From assembly GCA_020722685.1 (NCBI GenBank), contig DYKH01000002.1, positions 39,394 through 103,393 on the forward strand: DNA of 64,000 nt. Reading direction: 5' to 3'. Below are positions 54,713 through 63,994 of the stretch, piece after piece (the first letter of the stretch is position 1; each line of letters starts with the position of its first letter). The notes under the pieces are model-generated. The model did not search any database, was not told where the DNA came from, and saw only the letters and a list, made by a program, of their open reading frames with translations. The translations under genes were made by a program, and so were the position numbers. The DNA is from Caldithrix sp. (lineage in GTDB: Bacteria > KSB1 > UBA2214 > DYKH01).

Positions 54713-57127
54713 TTAGAAGCCGATTCTTAGACCCGCAGTGGGGATAATGGGCAAGGCAAAGTACTCGCGCCTAATTTGATAGTTGGGCAATTGGTCTTCG
54801 GGAATACCAGACAGCCACCAGGGATCTTCATAGTATATTACATTTCTTCTTGCATAAGCATTACGAACCGAAATGTAAGGCGCCAAGGCAAAACCTCTCC
54901 TGTTGATCGATTTGGATAGGCTGATATCCAAGCGGTGATAATACGGGTAGCGTATCCGCCCGCGCGGTACTTGCACTTCGTAAGAGTGGTAAGAACGAGA
55001 ATCTCCTGGATAAGCTCTTTCTGGAATGTCAATGTGAAAGATGGGAATAATGGAATAGTAATGCGCCGGATTGTACGGCTGGCCGCTATGTAATTCCCAG
55101 AACGCGGAGAAAAGCCAGCTTCTGCCCAGATTGAAACTTGCAAAGCTTTGCACCCGATGCCGCTGGTCGAAATTGGTGGGATAGGTAATTCTATTGTATG
55201 TGCGTTCGCTGTGCGACCACACGTAACTCAACCAGCCTTCTATCTTCCACAACTTTCCTTTTATTTCCATTTCGATGCCTTTGGCGCTGCCGGGAGTCTG
55301 AACAAAGGACGGCTCAGGACCTATGGATTTGATCAAGCCCTCAAATTGTTTGTGGTACGCCGATAGGGATAGGCTGAAGCCGGAGGAATTCTGGTAAGCA
55401 AGACTGGCGATATAGTGATCGGCTGTCTCGATCGTACTTCCTCCGGCGACTGGGAAATACAGCTCGAGAAAACCTATCAATCCTTCTTCCAAGGCGGTGG
55501 AAAGTCCTTGGGTGAAGCGGCCGTATGCCAGCTTAAATGACCAATTTCTGGTCAACTTGTAATGCAGGTTTAGTCGAGGTTCCCAAAAGCCTTTGTTCAA
55601 GTAGGACCAGCGGGAGAGACGCAGTCCCGAACGCAAATACAGACGATTCGTCACGTCCCACGAGCCCTCAGCATAAAGTGCTTTGGAATCGAAACGACGT
55701 TGATAGGAAAAACTGTCTGGAGGCGCGTGATCGAAGAACAGACGGACGTTCTCGCCAAAGTTATAGTCGCCGATCCAACCATAGTGAGTGGCATAGCGGC
55801 TCACTTGTCCTCCGAAAGTGAGTTGCAGCGCGGGGCGATAATTCCAAGTTGTGGAGAATTTCGCTGTCCAATCGGACAGTCGGTTATTAATGGCGGTCCC
55901 ATCTTGCTGGTTTTCCAAAGCCCATTCGGCTTCGTATTGCTTTTTTTCATCCCAGAATTTTTCCGGCAGGTCTTGCGGAAAATCTCCAAAAATCCAGCGG
56001 TCAAAATAGTTGCTGGAGCGACTATAGTAGCCTTGTAGCCGGAATGCCACTTGAGGCCAGAGTTGCCCCTCCCATGCGGCCGAGGTCACTTGGTTTGTCC
56101 AATTGACTGCATGGCGGCGGATCATAGTGAATCTGGCTTTAGAGCTATCGGAAGGGGCGAATAGAACGCCTCTGGATTTGTCATCCAAATTTAGAGCATC
56201 TCGGTTGCGAAAGTGCATGATGGAAAAGCGATGCTTGGGCGAAGGCTGGAATTCCATTTTCCCCAAGCCGTCGTAATAGCTGTAAGGGAGCTTGTCCTTT
56301 AGAAAAGGATTGATCAGATCGAAGTAGCTGGTGCGCGCGGATACCATCCAGCCAATGGCTTTGCCGATCTTGCCGCCGCTGGTTACATCGGCGCCGACCA
56401 GGCTGATGTTGGCCCGATGCGGGAACTTCTTTTGCGGTTGTCTGCTGCGAACGCTGAGCACCGAGCTGAGACGGTCGCCGTAACGCGCCGAAAAACCTCC
56501 CAAGGAAAAGTCCACCTCTTCGATCATTTCCGCATTAAAGGCAGATGCAAAACCGAGAAAGTGAAAGGGGTAATAGACCACTGCTCCGTCTAACAAGACC
56601 AGATTCTGGTCATAATTGCCGCCGCGAACGCTCAGGCCGGTGGAGAGCTCGTTGGTAAAGGTCACTCCCGGCACCTTTTGCAATGCACGATAAAGGTCAG
56701 GGATGGCTACCGAAGGGATGGCTTTGATCTCCTTTTGACTGATTTGACGGGATGATGGCTCCACAGCTAAAATACGTTGCTCTTCGCGATAGGCGGTTAC
56801 ATCCACTTCCGGCAGGGGAATGGCTTTGGCTTTTAAGCGGATTGTCAATACAACTGTCCGAAAAGACAAAACCGTGATCGGCAGGCGAGTTGTATCGTAG
56901 CCAATAAAAGAAACAACAAGGGTATCGGTTCCAGTCGGAACTTTGGAAAGCAGAAACGCGCCGGCTTGATCGGTCATAGCGCCAAGATTCGCTTTGATCA
57001 AAGTGATGTTTGCTCCGGCAAGTGCGGAATCGGAGTGAGCGTTTTTGACCGTGCCGCTGACCTGACCCAAATCATCTGCCAACAATGGATTGGCCAGCAA
57101 CAGTGCGAGGAGTAAAAGGATGATCAC
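54713..57127 (-). CDS. TonB-dependent outer-membrane receptor with carboxypeptidase-regulatory-like domain
   Basis: About 804 residues. Start GTG 57127 has GGGAGG six bases upstream and overlaps the upstream DUF4249 gene by four bases (GTGA); TTG 57145 is the alternative. A signal peptide leads into a CarboxypepD_reg-like beta-sandwich (GQVSGTVKNAHSDSALAGAN), then a plug domain (IPDLYRALQKVPGVTF, GLSVRGGNYDQNLVLLDGA) and a long barrel ending in GLRIGF. It takes up an unknown ligand using TonB energy, and is made with its lipoprotein partner. Confidence 0.92.
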   Translation of the reverse strand: MIILLLLALLLANPLLADDLGQVSGTVKNAHSDSALAGANITLIKANLGAMTDQAGAFLLSKVPTGTDTLVVSFIGYDTTRLPITVLSFRTVVLTIRLKAKAIPLPEVDVTAYREEQRILAVEPSSRQISQKEIKAIPSVAIPDLYRALQKVPGVTFTNELSTGLSVRGGNYDQNLVLLDGAVVYYPFHFLGFASAFNAEMIEEVDFSLGGFSARYGDRLSSVLSVRSRQPQKKFPHRANISLVGADVTSGGKIGKAIGWMVSARTSYFDLINPFLKDKLPYSYYDGLGKMEFQPSPKHRFSIMHFRNRDALNLDDKSRGVLFAPSDSSKARFTMIRRHAVNWTNQVTSAAWEGQLWPQVAFRLQGYYSRSSNYFDRWIFGDFPQDLPEKFWDEKKQYEAEWALENQQDGTAINNRLSDWTAKFSTTWNYRPALQLTFGGQVSRYATHYGWIGDYNFGENVRLFFDHAPPDSFSYQRRFDSKALYAEGSWDVTNRLYLRSGLRLSRWSYLNKGFWEPRLNLHYKLTRNWSFKLAYGRFTQGLSTALEEGLIGFLELYFPVAGGSTIETADHYIASLAYQNSSGFSLSLSAYHKQFEGLIKSIGPEPSFVQTPGSAKGIEMEIKGKLWKIEGWLSYVWSHSERTYNRITYPTNFDQRHRVQSFASFNLGRSWLFSAFWELHSGQPYNPAHYYSIIPIFHIDIPERAYPGDSRSYHSYEVQVPRGRIRYPYYHRLDISLSKSINRRGFALAPYISVRNAYARRNVIYYEDPWWLSGIPEDQLPNYQIRREYFALPIIPTAGLRIGF

Positions 57128-58002
57128 TCGGCACCTCCCGGCCAATCGATCTCGATCTTCAGGTAAAACTCTTTTCGCGCGACAGCGATGCCGTTGAATA
57201 CCCCGATAGCGCCGTCCAAGTGGTTATCCTTTTCATCGAATCCAAAACGATGTCGGTTGACATACCAGTTCCATACTTCTTCACTGGTTGCATCACGATA
57301 ACTGTGGAGATAGTATCGTGGTGTCAGGAGAAAGTCTTTCGTGGAATCGTAGGCAAGAACGGTAAGATTCGCCTTGGTCATTATTTCTCCGTGAAGGGTG
57401 GATATCCGGCTCGTGTAGGGATACAAGTCGGGGAGAATCGTCTTGATGCGAAAAGTGGTGGTCATTTGAGCGAACAAAGTGCTGTCCTCCGGCTGGAGGA
57501 ACATGGAATAGTATTTGGCACCAGCGCTCTGGCTCCAGCTTGTTCTGGGCATCAGCAAGGTGTCCAGCTTCTGGCTGCAGAAATGTTGCACGGTGTCCCC
57601 CTCTTGGGGATTGAGAATCTCAAAAGGACCAGGCAGCGTGGTCGTGCCTGTTATCACTTTGCCGTTGGGTACCTTGATTTGCAGATGATATGTCCCTCCA
57701 TTTTGCACGATCAGCTCATCGCCTTCGTCGCGATAGACATCGATCCCGGCATAGGAAAAGCGAACCGATTGCCGGTCGTTATTGACGATCACCTCAGCAT
57801 TGGGAAAGACCTGCGGCATGGCTTCCGGCACAGTCTTGCCGAATAGTAATTCCTGTTTGTCGTAGACCGGTGAAAGCGTACAAAAGACGTAATAGTCTCC
57901 CAGTGTATCAGGGTCGTCGATGACGGGATTGGTGGCGCAGGCGAGAAATAGGATGGCAGTGAAGATTAGAGAAATGGAGACATCAATCGCATGATTACGC
58001 AT
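57124..58002 (-). CDS. DUF4249-type lipoprotein
   Basis: 292 residues with a signal peptide and lipobox (ILFLAC, Cys at about residue 22). The segments YYVFCTLSPVYDKQELLFG, PNAEVIVNN and GGTYHLQIKVPNGKVITGTT match the DUF4249 pattern: an Ig-like N-terminal region followed by a beta-rich domain. In Bacteroidetes these genes are regularly paired with a TonB-dependent receptor, as here with a four-base overlap. It probably acts at the outer membrane as part of that receptor system; the ligand is unknown. Confidence 0.75.
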   Translation of the reverse strand: MRNHAIDVSISLIFTAILFLACATNPVIDDPDTLGDYYVFCTLSPVYDKQELLFGKTVPEAMPQVFPNAEVIVNNDRQSVRFSYAGIDVYRDEGDELIVQNGGTYHLQIKVPNGKVITGTTTLPGPFEILNPQEGDTVQHFCSQKLDTLLMPRTSWSQSAGAKYYSMFLQPEDSTLFAQMTTTFRIKTILPDLYPYTSRISTLHGEIMTKANLTVLAYDSTKDFLLTPRYYLHSYRDATSEEVWNWYVNRHRFGFDEKDNHLDGAIGVFNGIAVARKEFYLKIEIDWPGGAE

Positions 58003-58104
58003 AGGCCACTCTCCAAATCATGGAGCGTTCTTGATGGAATTGGGATTGGGTGACATCCGAGTTATGCACAATAACGCTGCAAATCCAATGAGGTTCCAGG
58101 GAGC

Positions 58105-58143
58105 AAAAGACCTGTGAGGTTTTTGAAACCTCACAGGTCTTTT
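58105..58143. repeat. AAACCTCACAGGTCT palindrome, copy 2
   Basis: A perfect 18-bp stem, AAAAGACCTGTGAGGTTT with AAACCTCACAGGTCTTTT, with a three-base TTG loop. It is the same core as 45357-45389. It lies between divergent genes, next to palindrome copy 3, so it is not placed as an ordinary terminator for either. Confidence 0.9.
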
Positions 58144-58159
58144 CACCTTTGCTTGCCCA

Positions 58160-58243
58160 ATGACAATTGACCGTTGAACATTGACTATTTCTTTTGTCAA
58201 GACCAATAGTCAATGTTCAACGGTCAATGTTCAATTGTCAATT
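58160..58243 (+). repeat. Heptad-built long palindrome, copy 3
   Basis: About 84 bp. The left arm is TGACAATTGACCGTTGAACA, the loop TTCTTTTGTCAAGACCA, and the right arm runs from ATAGTCAATGTTCAACGG to CAATTGTCAA. It has the same orientation as copy 2. It lies upstream of the TPR gene and is read through by that gene's extended open frame. Confidence 0.85.
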
Positions 58244-58375
58244 TTCAAACCTGATAGAATTGTTGCCAAACTTCCCCAACATTCCCTTGCTTTCCAATTC
58301 GCAAATCCGTATACTATGCCGTGCTTTGCTTTAACGCGTCGTCTTCTCGCCTCGTCTTTGGCAGTTGGATTTTCC

Positions 58376-60640
58376 ATGAGACTTCTTAGTATTGGAGCAG
58401 CAGTGGCCCGAAGCAGCGTGGTGTTGGCGCTTCTCGTCGGATGTTTGCTCTTGGCTTGTGCCGGCAGCAAGAAGAAAGAAGAAGAAAGAATTCGCCAAGT
58501 ATTGGAAAGCTCGGCCGGTTATCACGTCGAGAAGGGCAGCGCTGCCTCCGACAGCGGTCGATATGACGAGGCGGTGCGGCATTTTCGTGAAGCCATCGCC
58601 CTGGTACCCTACGAGCCGGTTGCATTCAACAATTTGGGGGTCACTTTTTTTCGCATGGGGGAACTGGATTCGGCCATTAACGCCTATCAAACGGCCATCC
58701 GGCTGCGCCCGGGTTTTGCGCGCGCCTATCTGAACCTTGCCAATGTATATCTTCGGCAGAATAACTTTCCGCTTGCCATCGCGGCCGTGAACAACGCCAT
58801 CAAACAGGATACTGCCATGGCCGATGCTTATGCCATGCGCGGGATGATCTATGAGCAAATGCAGCAACTGGACGAGGCTTTACAGAGTTATCAAACCGCC
58901 GTCGAGCTGGCGCCGGATAATCCCGTTTACCACCTCAACGTGGGGGCAATCTTTTACCACCAGGGCATGATCAACGAGGCGATCGAGCAAAACGAGCGTG
59001 CCATTGCTCTCAATCCCAACATGCCCGAAAGCCACTTCAACCTGGGCAACGCCTACGCGCGAAAGTGCATGCAAGATGAAGCCAAGGAACAATACCAACA
59101 GGCTCTCCGCATTCAGCCTAAAATGATCTCCGCTCGGAATAATTTGGGTCTATTATTGATGGCGGAACGCAAACGCCAAGAGGCCATCCATGAATTCCGC
59201 CAAGCTCTCACCTCCAACCCCAATGAAGCGATCGTGCTCCTCAACCTGTCCATCGCCCTGGAGAGAAGTGATTCTTTAGGCACGGCTTTGGACTTGATTA
59301 ATCGCGCCGTTCGCCTGGACAGCAGCAAGGCGATTTTCCATATTCAACGCGGCAATGTATTGCTCAGGTTGGATCAGGATAGCCTAGCGCTCGCTGCTTA
59401 TGAAAAAGCCATCGCTTTGGAACCGGATTTGGCGGTGAGCTATAACAATTTGGGCAATGTGCTCATCGCTTCCAACAAGCCGGAACAGGCTTCGCTGGCA
59501 TTTGAAAAAGCGTTAGAGCTCTATCCGGATTATCTGGAAAGCCGCTATTTTACCCAAGGCAAACAGGTGGAGAAGGGCCTCATCGATTTGTTGGCTCCTT
59601 GTGCGGATGCCGCTCAACTTTCGACGGAATATGCAGAAATCTACAACAACCTTGGCAAGGCGCGGCTTCGCATGGGACAATTAGAGAACGCCGCGCAGTC
59701 GTTTAAACGCGCTACGCAGTTACAGCCGGACCTCATCGAGCCGTTCAACAACTTGGGCGTCGTCTACTACCAGCAAGGCAAAAAAAACCTGGGCAATGAT
59801 GCCTTTGCTCACGCCAGATTGAATAGCGCCAAGAGGGCCTTCGCCCTGGACTCCTTGTCAGCGGCGAAAGCATTTTGCCAGCAAGCCATCCGGTTCAAAG
59901 CAAATTTTCCGGCACCTTATGCGCAGCTTGGTCTTATTTATGATCGCCTCGGTGACAACAAAGCGGCAGATCTGGCTTTTCGCAAAGCTTTGGATTTGGG
60001 TCCGGACGACTCTCACGTTCATCTAAGCTACGGTCGCTATTTGGCAAAACGCCGACGCTGGCAGGACGCCAAGGCGCATTTTGCCAAGGCGTTGCAGTTA
60101 GATCCCCAGTCCTTAGAAGCTTGCCAGAATTTAGCGGAAGCGCTTTCGGCCCTGGGCAAAGAAGGGGAGGCTAGACAAACCCAAGCGCTCCTGCACTTCC
60201 TGACCGGGCGGAATTTAGAGTATGCAGGCAACTGGGATCAGGCTCTGGAAGAATACGTATACGCCGGCTACCTGGACTCGGCGAATGCGAGCTATATTGC
60301 TAGTCAAGGATTGATCTACGCCAAGAAGCATCTGCACCGGCAGGCGGATACTCTACTGACGCGGGCATTACAAAAGGATGCACACAACTCTGCGGCCCTT
60401 TACGGCATGGGACTCATTCTGGGCGATCAGAATAGACATGGCGAAGCCATTCCGTATCTGCAAAAAGCCGTTGCTTCGGATTCGACCAATTTGGCGGCCC
60501 ACTATGCCCTGGCCGTCAATTATTACTTTGAAAAGAAATACGACCAAGCCTGGCATCATGTCGAGCAGGCAAGGAAAGGTGGGTATAATATCAAACGGGA
60601 ATTCATCGAGGAACTTAGGGTGGCTACGGAAAAACCTTAG
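58376..60640 (+). CDS. TPR-repeat lipoprotein
   Basis: About 754 residues from ATG 58376. The open frame extends back to 58181, but that part translates the palindrome, and ATG 58376 opens a clean lipoprotein signal (MRLLSIGAAVARSS to CLLLACAG). The remainder is roughly eighteen tetratricopeptide repeats with the usual A..A..NLG..Y...G....A pattern (VAFNNLGVTFFRMGELDSAI, PVYHLNVGAIFYHQGMINEA). It is probably a periplasm-facing or surface scaffold. A DUF4838 gene follows after 51 bases. Confidence 0.88.
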   Translation: MRLLSIGAAVARSSVVLALLVGCLLLACAGSKKKEEERIRQVLESSAGYHVEKGSAASDSGRYDEAVRHFREAIALVPYEPVAFNNLGVTFFRMGELDSAINAYQTAIRLRPGFARAYLNLANVYLRQNNFPLAIAAVNNAIKQDTAMADAYAMRGMIYEQMQQLDEALQSYQTAVELAPDNPVYHLNVGAIFYHQGMINEAIEQNERAIALNPNMPESHFNLGNAYARKCMQDEAKEQYQQALRIQPKMISARNNLGLLLMAERKRQEAIHEFRQALTSNPNEAIVLLNLSIALERSDSLGTALDLINRAVRLDSSKAIFHIQRGNVLLRLDQDSLALAAYEKAIALEPDLAVSYNNLGNVLIASNKPEQASLAFEKALELYPDYLESRYFTQGKQVEKGLIDLLAPCADAAQLSTEYAEIYNNLGKARLRMGQLENAAQSFKRATQLQPDLIEPFNNLGVVYYQQGKKNLGNDAFAHARLNSAKRAFALDSLSAAKAFCQQAIRFKANFPAPYAQLGLIYDRLGDNKAADLAFRKALDLGPDDSHVHLSYGRYLAKRRRWQDAKAHFAKALQLDPQSLEACQNLAEALSALGKEGEARQTQALLHFLTGRNLEYAGNWDQALEEYVYAGYLDSANASYIASQGLIYAKKHLHRQADTLLTRALQKDAHNSAALYGMGLILGDQNRHGEAIPYLQKAVASDSTNLAAHYALAVNYYFEKKYDQAWHHVEQARKGGYNIKREFIEELRVATEKP

Positions 60641-60691
60641 TCGCGTTTTTCGCCATGCTTTGATTTCATTTTTGCTCTTCCGGAACTGATA

Positions 60692-63013
60692 ATGCACAAG
60701 ATGATTCTGTTGCTAATGTTGCTGCCGACGGCTATCTTTCTCCAATGCAGCGAAGTTGATCAGCCGTTCGATCTACTGGGAAGCGGCTTGCCATGTACAA
60801 TCGTTACGGACCTCGGCAGCTACGCGGATGTCGAGAGAGCGAACACCGCCGTCGATCAAGTCAATTGGTTCGATGAAAACTATGCCGATGACGCTATTTG
60901 TATCAACGCCTTGGCTGCTATCGAATTGCGTCACTATTTGGCTCGTCTTACTGGCCAGCCGGAAAGCAAAATTCCCATTGTAGACGATGACATGGCGGTG
61001 CAAGGAACCATCATTTTCCTTGGCCAGCCAAGAAGCGGGCAGTCCTATGCAGAATTAGCTCAAAAGGTGAAAAAGCGTTGGAAGAAGACCAAGTCAAAAA
61101 ACCGGGAAGGATTTCGCCTCGATACCTTTTCCACCGAGGTGCAGAACTTCTTAGTGCTCAGCGGCCGAAACCCTGTCGGCACCCTCTACGCGGCCTATGA
61201 ACTGTTGGATCGATTGGGAGTTCGCTGGTATGGCCCCGAAAGCGGCGACGAGTATGTCCCAAGAATCGAGACGATCAAACTGTCGGTGCTGGCCGAATAC
61301 GTCGAACCCGGCATGGAGATTCGCGGTTTTTGGATCGAGCCTGGCAAAGTGGCCGGCGGCGACAGCGTCTGGATGGGCAAGCCCTTCGACCGCGGCAATT
61401 CCGCCTTTTATCGCTGGATGGGTCGAAACCGGCTGAATTACTTTTGGCACAAGGAAACGCGCTTTGCCGAGCTGAAGCAGCGCGGCGTGCTGCTCAATTG
61501 CGGCGGCCATGACTACTATGTCAAGCTGCTCGACCCGGACGCTCCGTACCCCTACGACTATGGCGATTTCGCCGGCGACGAGACCAAGCCGCTGGATCCT
61601 TACAAACCAAGTCCGGAGTACCGGGGCGATGCCGATAGCAATGGCGTCCTCACCTATTCCGAAGCACATCCGGAATGGTACGGCCTGACCAAGGATCATC
61701 AACGCTTTTTCCCGAGACAACGGTTTGGTACCAACTATTGTTCTTCCAATGCGGATGGTGTGGCCGAATTCTGCAAAAACATCGTTGCCATGCTCAAGGA
61801 CGGGGAATGGCGCAATGCCGACATCTATGACTATTGGCCGTTGGACGCCGGCCATTGGTGTCAATGCGATGATTGCCGCACGTTGGGCAACGACACAGAC
61901 AAGCTGCTGCACGTCCTCTATCAAATTCGCAAGGCCGTCAAAGAAGCGTACCAGTCCAAACAATTGAATCGTGACGTCCGGGTTTTCAGTCTTGCTTATG
62001 CCCAAACGCTGACTCCGCCGACCAGACGCCTGCCGCGCGATTTTGATTATGCTGGCACCGCCTTGTTTATCTATCCTATCGAACGCTGCTACAATCACTC
62101 CATGTTCGATACCACTTGCACCGAGGTTAATGCACCCCTTTGTCAGGAGATCGGCAATTGGTTTGCAAAAGACTGTCCGTACAAAGGCAAGCTGTATCTT
62201 GGAGAGTACTATAACATCTCGCGCTTCCGGGATTTGCCCATGGTATTTAGCACAGTGATGCGCTTGGACATACCTCGCTACTACAAGCTGGGCATTCGCG
62301 GCATGAATTACATGCACACGCGCACCCGTCATTTGGGAGTGCAAACGCTGCTGAATTATGAGTTCGCCTTCCAGACCTGGAAGCCCTTGATGCCGGTAGA
62401 TACGCTGATCGCCGACTATTTTGCGCATCATTATGCCGGCGCTTCGGACGTGATGCAAGACTATTATGAAAAAATCGAAGAGGTGTTCGCCAATGTCAAA
62501 GCCTGGCGATATGAGCTGTGCGACCGCATCAATCGGATGGCTCGGGGCGAAGACCAAGGGCCGCTCATGCCGCTGAAAATTTTTCATGACCATTTTAGCA
62601 TCGAGGAGCGCTTTCTTGACCGCAACGATGGTGTAGATTGGGAGCGTTCATACCAGCTCATCCATGACGCCCGCCATGTGCTGGATGAAGCGCTGTCCAA
62701 AGAAGTGTCCGATGCCGTCTTGGATCGTTTGATAGAAGACGAATATCAATTGCGTTATGCGGAGATGACCATCCAGCTTTACGACCATGCCATTCGAGTT
62801 CTGACGTTGGGAGAGGAGGAGCCGGAGATGCGCGAGGAAGCGATTATTCGGCTGCGGGAGGTGGCGCGCAATCTGGCGCAATATGAAATCCATTCCCCCG
62901 CCTTGGGAATGACCAATGGCCTCGAAGCCACAGGAATCGGCGAGGCAGTGGAGTTGTTGCTGCGCAAGTTCGGTCAGGAACGAACCGGCCAGTATCGAAG
63001 GGCTTACGAATAG
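60692..63013 (+). CDS. DUF4838 domain protein, putative glycoside hydrolase-like
   Basis: 773 residues with an N-terminal signal segment (ILLLMLLPTAIFLQC, a possible imperfect lipobox). Residues about 60-190 resemble the GH20/GH67-type N-terminal domain that precedes catalytic barrels (ELRHYLARLTGQPESKIPIV, GTLYAAYELLDRLGVRWYGP). The DUF4838 core follows with GHWCQCDDCRTLGND and FSLAYAQTLTPPTRRLP. Related proteins sit in polysaccharide-utilisation contexts, but activity is unproven. It lies in a run with the TPR lipoprotein and an SMP-30-like enzyme. Confidence 0.75.
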   Translation: MHKMILLLMLLPTAIFLQCSEVDQPFDLLGSGLPCTIVTDLGSYADVERANTAVDQVNWFDENYADDAICINALAAIELRHYLARLTGQPESKIPIVDDDMAVQGTIIFLGQPRSGQSYAELAQKVKKRWKKTKSKNREGFRLDTFSTEVQNFLVLSGRNPVGTLYAAYELLDRLGVRWYGPESGDEYVPRIETIKLSVLAEYVEPGMEIRGFWIEPGKVAGGDSVWMGKPFDRGNSAFYRWMGRNRLNYFWHKETRFAELKQRGVLLNCGGHDYYVKLLDPDAPYPYDYGDFAGDETKPLDPYKPSPEYRGDADSNGVLTYSEAHPEWYGLTKDHQRFFPRQRFGTNYCSSNADGVAEFCKNIVAMLKDGEWRNADIYDYWPLDAGHWCQCDDCRTLGNDTDKLLHVLYQIRKAVKEAYQSKQLNRDVRVFSLAYAQTLTPPTRRLPRDFDYAGTALFIYPIERCYNHSMFDTTCTEVNAPLCQEIGNWFAKDCPYKGKLYLGEYYNISRFRDLPMVFSTVMRLDIPRYYKLGIRGMNYMHTRTRHLGVQTLLNYEFAFQTWKPLMPVDTLIADYFAHHYAGASDVMQDYYEKIEEVFANVKAWRYELCDRINRMARGEDQGPLMPLKIFHDHFSIEERFLDRNDGVDWERSYQLIHDARHVLDEALSKEVSDAVLDRLIEDEYQLRYAEMTIQLYDHAIRVLTLGEEEPEMREEAIIRLREVARNLAQYEIHSPALGMTNGLEATGIGEAVELLLRKFGQERTGQYRRAYE

Positions 63014-63037
63014 TATTGCAGAAGGAGAAGAAGAAAC

Positions 63038-63994
63038 ATGCACGAAATGATAAGCTGCAAATCAGGCCTCATTTCCATAGCTTTGTGTTCCGCCGTGCTG
63101 TTTTTTTGCCATAGCAGTAAACGCGATTTGAGCACCGTCCTTGCTGAGGGAGCAAAAATTGAAAAGCTGGGCGCCGGAATGCAATTTACCTTTCTGGAAG
63201 GTCCGGCTTGGGATGGCAAAGGCAATCTGTTCTTTACCGACATTCCCAATAACCGCATCTACAAGTACTCACTGGACGGCGCCATTACAGTTTTTCGCGA
63301 GAATACCAACGCCGCTAATGGTCTAATGTTCGACCATCGCGGCCGGTTGATTGCCTGCGAAGGTGGCGCCGGTCGAGTGACTGCCATGGCCCCGGACGGC
63401 AAAGTGGTGGAGGTGCTGGCCTCACAATTCGAGGGAAAGCCTTTCAATAGTCCCAACGATCTGGTCATCGACAAGCTGGGCGGCATCTATTTTACCGATC
63501 CGCGCTTTGGCAGCGAGGAAAACATGCCTCAAGACAAACAGGCCGTCTATTACCGCACGTCGGACGGCGCAATCCGGCGGGTGATCGACAACATGACCAA
63601 ACCCAACGGCATTATTCTTTCTCCGGACGGCTCGACACTTTATGTGGTGGACACCTTTGACAAATACGTCAAGGCCTACAAAGTGAGCGACAACGGTGCA
63701 CTGACAGACGAGCAAGTTTTCGCGGTTTTGCAGTTGCATCCGCAAGCCAAAAGCGTTAAATCCGGAGCTGACGGCTTGGCAATGGATGTGCAAGGCAATC
63801 TCTATGTAACCACCCAGCTTGGCGTACAAGTGATCAACCCGAATGGCCGGTATTTGGGCATCATCCAAGTCCCGGAGGTTCCGGCCAACTGCACCATCGG
63901 CGGCGTTGACGGCAAGACGCTTTTCATCACCGCACGGACGGGACTTTATGCCATCAAGCTGAAAGTGGCGGGAGTGCAGTTTCCGCTGAGATGA
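63038..63994 (+). CDS. SMP-30/gluconolactonase-type beta-propeller protein
   Basis: A 318-residue exported protein (hydrophobic N-terminus ending VLFFC). The metal-binding residues of SMP-30/regucalcin-like six-bladed propellers are visible: Glu in FLEGPAWDGKGNLFFTD, Asn in FNSPNDLVIDKLGGIYFTDP, and Asp in SGADGLAMDVQGNLYVTT. Family members are sugar-acid lactonases. The gene starts 24 bases after the DUF4838 gene (AGAAGGAGAAG upstream) and ends six bases before the window edge, so the operon may continue. Confidence 0.9.
   Translation: MHEMISCKSGLISIALCSAVLFFCHSSKRDLSTVLAEGAKIEKLGAGMQFTFLEGPAWDGKGNLFFTDIPNNRIYKYSLDGAITVFRENTNAANGLMFDHRGRLIACEGGAGRVTAMAPDGKVVEVLASQFEGKPFNSPNDLVIDKLGGIYFTDPRFGSEENMPQDKQAVYYRTSDGAIRRVIDNMTKPNGIILSPDGSTLYVVDTFDKYVKAYKVSDNGALTDEQVFAVLQLHPQAKSVKSGADGLAMDVQGNLYVTTQLGVQVINPNGRYLGIIQVPEVPANCTIGGVDGKTLFITARTGLYAIKLKVAGVQFPLR

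Noticed and set aside
58181..58375. N-terminal extension of the TPR protein
   Set aside because: It translates the heptad palindrome; a proper lipoprotein signal starts at 58376. Similar short frames beginning MVLTREIVNVQRS or MVLTKEIVNVQRS at 53805 and 58206 are also just the palindrome.
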